DNA of 5,163 nt from an uncultured Acinetobacter sp. (GTDB lineage Bacteria; Pseudomonadota; Gammaproteobacteria; Pseudomonadales; Moraxellaceae): NCBI GenBank assembly GCA_900771065.1, contig CAAGMP010000127.1, forward strand, positions 1 through 5,163, given 5' to 3'. This document shows positions 1-5,163 of the stretch, piece by piece (the stretch's first letter is position 1; each line of letters starts with the position of its first letter). The notes beneath the pieces are model-generated. The model saw only the letters and a program-made list of their open reading frames with translations. It had not been told where the DNA came from and did no database searches. Made by a program: the position numbers and the translations under genes.

Positions 1-361
1 CACCATGCACAGCAATTCCAGCAGGTTTATTCACCACCATTAAACCTTCATCTTCATAAATCACACGAGATAACAAACTATTGGCAACTTGGTTGGAAAT
101 AGGTGCATCGGTTTCATCTTTTTGTTCATAACGAATAGGTGCAACACGAATTTGATCGCCCATATTTAATTTAGTTTCCGCCTTAATTCGTTTTTTATTG
201 ACACGCACCTGCCCTTCACGAATCAAGCGATAAATACGACTTTTAGGCACGCCTTTTAAACGACTAAATAGAAAATTATCAATACGTTGCCCTACTTGAT
301 GCTCATCAACTTCAAACCAAGTGACATTTTGCCATTGCTGTGTAGAATTCATACAGTTCAT
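1..361 (-). CDS. rluC: 23S rRNA pseudouridine synthase RluC, N-terminal part (gene runs off the left edge)
   Basis: RluC isomerises specific uridines of 23S rRNA to pseudouridine (positions 955, 2504 and 2580 in E. coli) during large-subunit maturation in the cytoplasm. Reading leftwards from 361 the frame stays open for 120 codons to the window edge. An S4 RNA-binding domain spans about residues 24-75 (GQRIDNFL, LKGVPKSRIYRLIREG, VRVNKKRIK), nearly identical to E. coli RluC as I remember it. The pseudouridine synthase domain begins at about residue 100 with VIYEDEGLMVVNKPAGIAVHG-like sequence ending at G120. The catalytic aspartate (HRLDRDTSG motif) lies beyond the window, so an intact active site cannot be confirmed. 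Two starts are possible: ATG at 361-359, or ATG at 352-350 three codons in. I prefer 361 because a GGA (368-366) sits four bases upstream, but this site is weak. The gene is divergent from rne. Family assignment is very likely; RluD/RluA-type relatives fit the S4 segment less well. Confidence 0.93.
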   Translation of the reverse strand, partial: MNCMNSTQQWQNVTWFEVDEHQVGQRIDNFLFSRLKGVPKSRIYRLIREGQVRVNKKRIKAETKLNMGDQIRVAPIRYEQKDETDAPISNQVANSLLSRVIYEDEGLMVVNKPAGIAVHG

Positions 362-395
362 TTAATCCAACAAAAAAGAATATTGAATGAAAAGC

Positions 396-410
396 AACCA
401 ATTAATAGCA
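396..410 (-). promoter_or_regulatory. Candidate extended -10 promoter for rluC
   Basis: On the minus strand, 410-401 reads TGCTATTAAT, an extended -10 (TG, one base, then TATTAA at 407-402). Transcription would begin near 395, giving a leader of about 34 bases before the rluC ATG. No convincing -35 is present at the usual distance; the region upstream is only A+T-rich. This is inferred from motif shape alone and is weak. Confidence 0.28.
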
Positions 411-460
411 ACTTTTCACAATAAAAATAAGTTTAACCCATAGGCAGATGATGCAAGGTT

Positions 461-477
461 TGATATAGTCAGCGCAC
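461..477 (+). promoter_or_regulatory. Candidate extended -10 promoter for rne
   Basis: 461-469 reads TGATATAGT, a TG-extended -10 with TATAGT at 464-469. The hexamer 17 bases upstream (441-446, TAGGCA) is a poor -35, as is usual with extended -10 sites. Transcription would begin near 476. Support comes from a composition change at this point: 361-420 is 25% G+C (15 of 60) whereas 541-600 is 47% and 841-900 is 52%, as expected if AT-rich promoter DNA gives way to a transcribed structured RNA. It implies an rne leader of about 580 bases. Other promoters nearer the gene are not excluded. Confidence 0.42.
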
Positions 478-535
478 GGAAACCGCCGTAAATCGTACAA
501 ACTTTGAATATGTTTCAGTCTATCGAAAATTTCAT

Positions 536-622
536 GGCGATTGTACACTGAAAAACTCGGACAGGTCCCACAAGAATTATGCCCACGTCGAAGGCATTAT
601 ATCGGCAAAACAGTGAATCGCC
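536..622 (+). other. Long-range stem enclosing a branched region of the rne leader
   Basis: GGCGATT (536-542) pairs with AATCGCC (616-622), and after a 3-base bulge (543-545) CACTG (546-550) pairs with CAGTG (611-615): 12 Watson-Crick pairs closing a 60-base interior. The interior holds a smaller hairpin ATGCC/GGCAT (579-583/593-597, loop of 9). It is the longest paired element I found in the leader. A competing pairing exists, TTTCAGT (513-519) with ACTGAAA (547-553), so the RNA could have two states. Confidence 0.5.
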
Positions 623-802
623 TTATTTATTGTACCCAAGTACAGGTGCGGTTTGACTGAAAAAATATGTTATCAACCCTCAAGTTGATTATTAAACGTA
701 AACGGATACACATCAGTTTATTGCTCCCTGATGTCGCATTCAGGCCACAGCGCGATGTATGAGATCTGCTCATTTGCCAAGATACGATGATATTTCCGTA
801 TC

Positions 803-832
803 CAGATGCTCGATCCATTTTAGAGCAATCTG
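803..832 (+). other. Hairpin in the rne leader
   Basis: CAGAT+GCTC (803-811) pairs with GAGC+ATCTG (823-826 and 828-832), nine pairs with A827 bulged and a loop of 11 bases. It directly follows another hairpin, GATACG/CGTATC (781-786/797-802, loop of 10). No T-run follows, so it is not a terminator; it is best read as part of the leader fold. Confidence 0.5.
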
Positions 833-940
833 CAAGCAAAATGACAGTGAAAGTCAACACATCTCGTACACCGCTCGTCCGCCAGTGAAGCGATCAGGTA
901 AATAGTTAAACGGTATCATCATTGAATGAACGAAGCCTAA

Positions 941-988
941 ACCTATTTTATAGGTCAAACTCGGTTGGAGTTTATATCCAACACCGAG
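941..988 (+). other. Two adjacent hairpins in the 3' part of the rne leader
   Basis: ACCTA (941-945) pairs with TAGGT (951-955) around a 5-base loop. Then CTCGG+TTGGA (960-969) pairs with TCCAA (977-981) and, after a bulged CA (982-983), CCGAG (984-988), around the loop GTTTATA. A rival 6-pair hairpin, AAACTC (957-962) with GAGTTT (968-973), uses the same bases and cannot coexist with the second. An asymmetrically bulged hairpin in the rne leader is reminiscent of the RNase E-binding hairpin of E. coli, but I cannot establish homology by eye. Confidence 0.5.
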
Positions 989-1020
989 CAATGCATGGCG
1001 GTCGATGATCCCTCTATTTA

Positions 1021-1047
1021 GCAATAATCTTGCGTATCATTGCAAGG
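1021..1047 (+). promoter_or_regulatory. rne ribosome binding site with two competing hairpins
   Basis: AAGG at 1044-1047 lies ten bases before the ATG at 1058 and is the only Shine-Dalgarno-like match there. One hairpin, GCAAT (1021-1025) with ATTGC (1039-1043), extended past an A-C mismatch by two more pairs, ends just before AAGG and leaves it free. Another, CTTGC (1029-1033) with GCAAG (1042-1046), flanked by two wobble pairs, buries it. The two exclude each other. Translational control is an inference. Confidence 0.5.
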
Positions 1048-1057
1048 TATTACACAC

Positions 1058-4000
1058 ATGAAACGTATGTTAATTAATGCAACACATGCAGAAGAAATTC
1101 GCGTTGCACTAGTAACAGGTCAACGCCTTTACGATTTTGACTTAGAAAATCGTACACGCGAACAAAAAAAATCAAATATTTACAAAGGTCACGTCACACG
1201 TGTTGAACCGTCTTTAGAAGCGGTTTTTGTTGAATATGGTGCAAATCGTCAAGGCTTTTTGTCTATGCGCGAAATTGCCAATTCCTATTATCAGGCTGAT
1301 CCACGTCAAACTTCAAATATTCGTGAATTAATTACCGAAGGCACTGAACTTTTAGTTCAAGTCGAAAAAGAAGAACGTGGCAACAAAGGTGCAGCACTTT
1401 CGACTTTTATTTCTTTGGCTGGACGCTATTTGGTTTTAATGCCAAACAATCCAAAAGGTGGTGGCATTAGTCGTCAAATTTCGGGTACTGTGCGCGAAGA
1501 ACTCAAAGAAATGCTCTCTTCTTTAAACGTTCCGCGTGGTATGAGCATTATTGTGCGTACAGCAGGCATTGGACGTTCACAAGAAGAATTGCAACTTGAT
1601 TTACAACATTTACTCGATTTATGGGCACAAATTCAAAATACTGCCAACTCGGGTCCATCGCCAATGTTGGTTCATCAAGAAGCAGGTGTGGTGACACGTG
1701 CTATTCGTGATTACTTGCGTGATGATGTCGCAGAAATTTTAATTGATTCTGAACAAGCATATAACGAAGCTTACAATTTTGTTAAAGCGGTTATGCCTCG
1801 CCAGTTAGATAAATTAAAAACCTATACTTTAAATGAACCATTGTTTGCCCATTTTGGGATTGAAAGCCAAATTCAAACTGCTTATGAACGTGAAGTAAAA
1901 TTACCTTCTGGTGGTTCAATTGTGATTGATCAAACTGAAGCTTTGGTTTCAATTGATATCAACTCAGCAAAATCAACACGTGGTCATGACGTTGAAGAAA
2001 CAGCGCTCAATACCAATTTAGAAGCGGCTGAAGAAATTGCACGTCAATTACGTTTACGTGATATTGGCGGTTTAATTGTCATTGATTTTATTGATATGAC
2101 CAAAGACCGTAACCAACGTATGGTTGAAGCGAAATTACGTGAAGCAACACAAAGTGACCGTGCACGAATTCAATTTGGACAACTTTCACGTTTCGGTTTA
2201 ATGGAAATGAGCCGTCAACGCTTACGCCCATCTTTAGAAGAAGCAACAGGTTACGTTTGTCCGCGTTGTCATGGTACAGGTATGGTGCGTGATTTACGTT
2301 CTTTATCTTTATCTATTATGCGTAAAATTGAAGAAATTGCATTACGTGAACGTCATGGCGAAGTGCAAGTGGAAGTGCCTGTTGAAATTGCTGCATTTTT
2401 ACTCAATGAAAAACGCCATAGCTTAGTTTATTTAGAGCAAACTTCAAATGTGCGTGTGACAATTTTACCGCATCCACATTTAGAAACGCCACATTATGAA
2501 ATTTCATATAATCCTGAAGGTTTTGCGCCAAGCAGCTATGAACGTACCGCAGAAACACGTCAAAGTGAAAAAGAACTAGGTTATGAATCTTCTGAATGGC
2601 ACTTAGAAGAAGAAGTACATACCCAACCAAATCAAGTTCAGAAAGTTGAACAAGATACGAAGAAAACCAAACCAACAAACAAAGTCACGAATCAAGTTAC
2701 AACTGCACCAGTTGAAAATAAAACGAGTCCTTGTGCTTGGTTAGAAAATTTATTTGTACAAAAACAAGCGACAACTGTTGATCAATCACGCACTGCACAA
2801 AATGCAGCATCAGCAATTGAACAAATGGTCAATGGCGGTGCAGTTAGCCGCGGTCAATTTGGACAAATTAATTCTTCTCATTCTGCACCAATAGCAAATA
2901 ACAATAATGCTTATTTAGCTCCTTCAGCACATGAAGTGCAGCGTGATCCTGCTGAAAAAGCAGAACGCGAAGAAAAACGTGTAAATAATAAAAAACGTAA
3001 ACATAAAGAACCTCGTGACCTGACTGCAAACAATGAAAATTTGACTGCACAAACTCACGAAGAGCATGTTCAAACTACACATGCTCGTCCAGAAGCTCGT
3101 GAACATAAACGCCGTGATCGTCGTCAAAACAACTATCATGAACAGACACAATCAACTGGACAAAACCAAACACAGCAAAGTGAACAACAAGCTGTTCCTC
3201 GCCGTGATCGTCGTAACCAACCACGTCCTGAGCGTCCAAATCGCCATCGTGATGCTAGCGTTTTAAATGAACAACCAATCATTGAAAATCATGCTGTTAC
3301 GCATCCTGCTACTCAACCTAAAATTGAATTGATTGATGCACCTAAACAGGATGTTTTACCTACTGCATTGGTGGTTAATTTAGATCAAGCGCAAAGTGAA
3401 ATTGTGGTTTTAGATCAAAAACCAACTACTACGATTAATAATCCAATCGCAGAAGTAGAAGTTCTTGCTCCTGAAAATACTGTTCCAGAAGTAGTTGAAA
3501 AAGCCGAAGAAAAGGTGGAAATCGAAACGACTGAAACAACAGCGGTTGTTCAGCGTGCAAGTAATGATCCGCGCCAACGTCGTCAAAAACGTAATGAAAC
3601 AACGCAAACGACAACAGCTAACTTAAAGCCTACGCAAGTTCCTGCGCTTGTAAACTATACGGTTGGCAGCTTAATTCGACATGAATTTGGCGAAGATTGT
3701 GCTGTGTTAATTGAACAGTTTGGCTTAATTGTTACTTTTAATCGTGCATTACAACGTTTCACAGAAAAGTACAATGCAAGTTTAACTGTTGCACAAGAAA
3801 AGGTACCTGTCACACGTGATGTTGAAGTCAATAAAGCACAGCCAGAAAGTGAACCTGTGCCCATGCTTGATTTGACCCCACCAAAACCTGTGTCTGAAAA
3901 GCGTGTTGCAAACGATCCACGTGAACGTCGTCGTTTAGCTAAACTTGCTGCTGAACAAGCTTATGAGCAAGCCAAACAAGCGCAACTTGAAGTAGAAAAA

Positions 4001-4225
4001 GTAGCAACAGCTGTACAAGAAAGTCCTGTTGAAGCCGTTATTGCAGAAGCAGCACTCGAAGTAGTTGAAGAAAATCCAACTCTTAATTTGGAAGCGGAAG
4101 AAGCAACCGTGACTGAAAATGAACTGGAATCAAATGACGATAAAAAGTCTAAAGATAAACCTGCTCGCCCACGTCGTCCACGCGGCAGACCACCTAAAAA
4201 AGTTGACCCAACACCTGAAGCTTAA
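1058..4225 (+). CDS. rne: Ribonuclease E, complete, with a long degradosome scaffold region
   Basis: RNase E is the main endonuclease of mRNA decay and of 5S rRNA, tRNA and small RNA processing, and organises the degradosome at the inner membrane. The product is 1055 residues (E. coli: 1061). The start MKRMLINAT matches E. coli RNase E; an in-frame TTG at 1040 is rejected because it overlaps the AAGG Shine-Dalgarno. The S1 domain covers about residues 36-118, beginning SNIYKGHVTRVEPSLEAVF. The 5'-monophosphate sensor residues are Arg167-Thr168 (IVRTAG). Catalytic metal ligands are Asp300, Asn302 (SIDINSA) and Asp343 (VIDFIDM), matching E. coli 303, 305 and 346. Zinc-link cysteines are 401 and 404 (CPRCHGTG). 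After about residue 490 the chain is low in complexity: WLENLF (561-566), RRDRR twice (685-689, 715-719), NDPR twice (836-839, 952-955), a hydrophobic island (865-910), and RPRGRPPKK (1040-1048) near the C-terminus. Catalytic competence is near certain; scaffold roles are inferred. It appears monocistronic. Confidence 0.98.
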   Translation: MKRMLINATHAEEIRVALVTGQRLYDFDLENRTREQKKSNIYKGHVTRVEPSLEAVFVEYGANRQGFLSMREIANSYYQADPRQTSNIRELITEGTELLVQVEKEERGNKGAALSTFISLAGRYLVLMPNNPKGGGISRQISGTVREELKEMLSSLNVPRGMSIIVRTAGIGRSQEELQLDLQHLLDLWAQIQNTANSGPSPMLVHQEAGVVTRAIRDYLRDDVAEILIDSEQAYNEAYNFVKAVMPRQLDKLKTYTLNEPLFAHFGIESQIQTAYEREVKLPSGGSIVIDQTEALVSIDINSAKSTRGHDVEETALNTNLEAAEEIARQLRLRDIGGLIVIDFIDMTKDRNQRMVEAKLREATQSDRARIQFGQLSRFGLMEMSRQRLRPSLEEATGYVCPRCHGTGMVRDLRSLSLSIMRKIEEIALRERHGEVQVEVPVEIAAFLLNEKRHSLVYLEQTSNVRVTILPHPHLETPHYEISYNPEGFAPSSYERTAETRQSEKELGYESSEWHLEEEVHTQPNQVQKVEQDTKKTKPTNKVTNQVTTAPVENKTSPCAWLENLFVQKQATTVDQSRTAQNAASAIEQMVNGGAVSRGQFGQINSSHSAPIANNNNAYLAPSAHEVQRDPAEKAEREEKRVNNKKRKHKEPRDLTANNENLTAQTHEEHVQTTHARPEAREHKRRDRRQNNYHEQTQSTGQNQTQQSEQQAVPRRDRRNQPRPERPNRHRDASVLNEQPIIENHAVTHPATQPKIELIDAPKQDVLPTALVVNLDQAQSEIVVLDQKPTTTINNPIAEVEVLAPENTVPEVVEKAEEKVEIETTETTAVVQRASNDPRQRRQKRNETTQTTTANLKPTQVPALVNYTVGSLIRHEFGEDCAVLIEQFGLIVTFNRALQRFTEKYNASLTVAQEKVPVTRDVEVNKAQPESEPVPMLDLTPPKPVSEKRVANDPRERRRLAKLAAEQAYEQAKQAQLEVEKVATAVQESPVEAVIAEAALEVVEENPTLNLEAEEATVTENELESNDDKKSKDKPARPRRPRGRPPKKVDPTPEA

Positions 4226-4238
4226 TTTAGTTTAAGCT

Positions 4239-4277
4239 AAAAAAATTCCAATCATTTCGGTGATTGGAATTTTTTTT
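4239..4277 (+). terminator. Rho-independent terminator of rne
   Basis: ATTCCAATCA (4245-4254) pairs perfectly with TGATTGGAAT (4261-4270); a U-G pair (4255/4260) then closes a UUCG tetraloop (4256-4259). Eight T's (4270-4277) follow, and seven A's precede the stem and can extend it. It begins 13 bases after the rne stop codon. The A-run before and T-run after make it symmetrical, so it could also act on the minus strand, although no minus-strand gene reads into it here. A small extra hairpin, AGCTTAA/TTAAGCT (4219-4225/4232-4238), overlaps the rne stop codon just upstream. Confidence 0.93.
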
Positions 4278-4321
4278 AATTTACAATATGCAACAAATGG
4301 CAAAGTGAAATTGAGATCATC

Positions 4322-4963
4322 ATGAATTTATCTAAAGATCAATTAATGATTCAACTGAATATTTGGTCTAAAAAAAAGCCTCGTTTTCTAAAAGCGATAA
4401 AAAAGCCGAGCTTAGCCCTAATTTTTGAAAAACGCGCAGCCAAATATCCAAAACATACTGCTACAATTTTTTCAAATCAATTATATAGTTATCAATATAT
4501 TAACGAACTTGCCAATCAATTATGCTATTTCCTTTTAAGCCAAAAAAAAATTAAAAATAATAATATAGGCATTTTTTTAGAACATCCTGTTCAACGTCTA
4601 ATTGCAATTTTAGCGATTAATAAAGCGGGCTTGAATGTGATTTTATTTAATACCCAATCTGATTTTTCTATTCAAAAACACTTAATTGATCAAACCAAAC
4701 CGCAACTTTTAATTACAGCACAAGATTTAATGACCAATCAATTTTGCCAATTTTTTCAACCGCATAATTGCTACGGCTTTACTGACCAAATTACATTTGA
4801 AGAGAAAATTGATCAATTCCCGACTTTCAACCCCGCAACCACAAGAAATTCTATTCAAAGCCATTTAATTCAAATGACCAATGCTGAACAAATTTTAACG
4901 CTTAATGCACAACAGTGGCTTGCACTGGATGAAATTCGAAATACACTTGAAAATATCAAATAA
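4322..4963 (+). CDS. Short protein resembling the N-terminal part of FATP-type acyl-CoA synthetases (AMP-binding family), lacking the catalytic motifs
   Basis: The 213-residue product resembles the start of ANL-superfamily enzymes, which activate acyl substrates as adenylates. Residues 31-110 follow the usual pattern: LALIFEKRAAKYPKHTA, then YSYQYINELANQLCYFL, NIGIFLEHP and a helix ending INKAGLNVILFNT. The form of residues 100-137 (NVILFNTQ, then PQLLITAQDL) and a later PTFNPATTR (167-175) fit the FATP/very-long-chain type as I recall it. Such enzymes run to about 600 residues. This one stops just where the P-loop TSGTTG motif should come, so the ATP site, adenylate-binding motifs and catalytic lysine are all missing; adenylating activity is very unlikely. 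The last 35 residues match nothing I know. The frame is intact and ATG 4322 has a GAG (4313-4315) six bases upstream, with a possible -10 (TACAAT, 4282-4287) but no good -35. Either a decaying truncated paralogue or a small protein with a new role. The coding is notably AT-rich. Family call moderate, function unknown. Confidence 0.7.
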   Translation: MNLSKDQLMIQLNIWSKKKPRFLKAIKKPSLALIFEKRAAKYPKHTATIFSNQLYSYQYINELANQLCYFLLSQKKIKNNNIGIFLEHPVQRLIAILAINKAGLNVILFNTQSDFSIQKHLIDQTKPQLLITAQDLMTNQFCQFFQPHNCYGFTDQITFEEKIDQFPTFNPATTRNSIQSHLIQMTNAEQILTLNAQQWLALDEIRNTLENIK

Positions 4964-5046
4964 TTTTAAATTGATGCTTTTTTAATTCATTAAGCCAAGT
5001 TTTGTACTATTTATAATCAAATATAGTGAAGTTTTGCATTTTTTAC
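4964..5046. other. AT-rich spacer with no gene
   Basis: Between the 213-residue reading frame and the tRNA promoter I see no coding region and no convincing terminator. GCTT/AAGC (4976-4979/4992-4995) is only four pairs and is not followed by a T-run. A perfect TATAAT stands at 5012-5017 but has no recognisable -35 at the proper distance; it could be an additional start for the tRNA transcript. Confidence 0.5.
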
Positions 5047-5082
5047 TTGCACTAGGCGCATAAGTTGCTAAAATACGCTGCA
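5047..5082 (+). promoter_or_regulatory. Promoter of tRNA-Lys
   Basis: TTGCAC (5047-5052, consensus TTGACA) and TAAAAT (5069-5074, consensus TATAAT) are separated by 16 bases. The following ACGCTGC is G+C-rich compared with its surroundings, like the discriminators of stringently controlled stable-RNA promoters. Transcription would begin near 5081, about 14 bases before the mature tRNA 5' end, leaving a short leader for RNase P to remove. Stringent control is an inference from the discriminator alone. Confidence 0.68.
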
Positions 5083-5094
5083 TCAAAACGAGAT

Positions 5095-5163
5095 GGGTCG
5101 TTAGCTCAGTTGGTAGAGCAGCGGACTTTTAATCCGTTGGTCCCGCGTTCGAGTCGCGGACGA
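5095..5163 (+). tRNA. tRNA-Lys (anticodon UUU), 3' end cut by the window
   Basis: Cloverleaf parts are all visible: acceptor 5' strand GGGTCGT (5095-5101), D arm GCTC/GAGC with loop AGTTGGTA, anticodon stem GCGGA/TCCGT with loop CTTTTAA, anticodon TTT at 5128-5130, variable loop TGGTC, and T arm CCGCG/CGCGG around TTCGAGT. The UUU anticodon reads AAA and AAG lysine codons, which are frequent in the neighbouring AT-rich genes. The window stops after ACGA of the 3' acceptor strand, so the last three acceptor bases, the discriminator and any encoded CCA are outside. Whether more tRNAs follow in the same transcript cannot be seen. Confidence 0.97.

Larger units (their letters stand above)
476..1057 (+). 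promoter_or_regulatory. Long structured 5' leader of rne, probable autoregulatory RNA
   Basis: This stretch of about 580 bases has no credible gene on either strand but many inverted repeats and a higher G+C content than the DNA before it. Stems I can draw are: 536-542+546-550 with 611-622 (12 pairs, a 3-base bulge), 579-583/593-597, 631-635/640-644 (tetraloop CCAA), 672-677/684-689, 710-716/728-734, 781-786/797-802, 803-811/823-832 (9 pairs, one bulged A), 842-845/853-856, 941-945/951-955 and 960-969/977-988. It is known that E. coli rne has a 361-base leader (rne5) whose hairpins are bound by RNase E, making rne mRNA decay respond to enzyme level. By position and structural density I infer the same role here. 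I cannot align it to rne5 by eye, and the folds are hand-drawn without energies. The 5' end depends on the uncertain promoter. Confidence 0.6.

Noticed and set aside
559..568. GGAC/GTCC inverted repeat in the rne leader
   Set aside because: Only two bases separate the arms, too few for a hairpin loop.
627..860. 77-codon minus-strand frame inside the rne leader
   Set aside because: It would start with GTG, has no good ribosome binding site, shows no recognisable domain, and overlaps strong inverted repeats that explain the sequence better.
926..940. ATG at 926 with four codons before TAA
   Set aside because: Too short and without a ribosome binding site; expected by chance in a leader of this length.
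1040..1057. TTG at 1040 as an alternative rne start adding six residues
   Set aside because: The added codons contain the AAGG Shine-Dalgarno for ATG 1058, and the protein from 1058 begins exactly like E. coli RNase E (MKRMLINAT).
2403..3864. Several minus-strand frames and one plus-strand frame of 60-91 codons inside rne
   Set aside because: They are shadows of the rne reading frame, rich in residues expected from the complement of Gln/Glu/Lys/Thr codons, without start signals or recognisable products.
4976..4995. GCTT/AAGC inverted repeat after the 213-residue gene as a terminator
   Set aside because: Only four pairs, AT-rich, and the T-run lies inside the loop instead of after the stem.
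1..5163. Mobile elements, CRISPR repeats, phage or defence genes
   Set aside because: Looked for terminal inverted repeats, regularly spaced repeats, transposase or nuclease-toxin motifs and found none; the gene content is ordinary core chromosome.

Overview
The window looks like chromosomal core sequence from a gammaproteobacterium of the Moraxellaceae, most likely Acinetobacter. The evidence is an rluC-rne divergent pair, an RNase E whose catalytic half matches the E. coli enzyme closely but whose long C-terminal half is of a different, Pseudomonadales-like type, and AT-rich codon use and spacers. The genus is inferred from remembered protein similarity; no search was run.

Layout. Bases 1-361 (minus strand) hold the first 120 codons of rluC, a 23S rRNA pseudouridine synthase. 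Bases 362-1057 form a long divergent intergenic region. Its first ~110 bases are AT-rich and carry weak candidate promoters for both directions. From about 476 onward it is richer in G+C and full of inverted repeats, and reads as a long structured 5' leader of rne. Bases 1058-4225 (plus strand) encode a complete 1055-residue RNase E, followed at once by a strong intrinsic terminator (4239-4277). Bases 4322-4963 (plus strand) encode a 213-residue protein resembling only the N-terminal part of FATP-type acyl-CoA synthetases, ending before the ATP-binding motif. Bases 4964-5094 are an AT-rich spacer with a good promoter, and 5095-5163 is the start of a tRNA-Lys(UUU) gene, cut by the window edge seven bases before the mature 3' end.

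Together the window is dominated by RNA metabolism: rRNA modification (RluC), mRNA turnover and rRNA/tRNA processing (RNase E), and a tRNA that is a likely RNase E substrate. The truncated acyl-CoA synthetase-like gene is the odd member and has no evident link to its neighbours.

I found no mobile element, CRISPR array, phage gene, toxin-antitoxin pair or new defence system. The most interesting material is the rne leader, which contains a long-range stem and two places where mutually exclusive hairpins can be drawn, one of them over the rne ribosome binding site. Next are the N-terminal-only ANL-family gene and several short linear motifs plus one fold-like island in the RNase E scaffold region.
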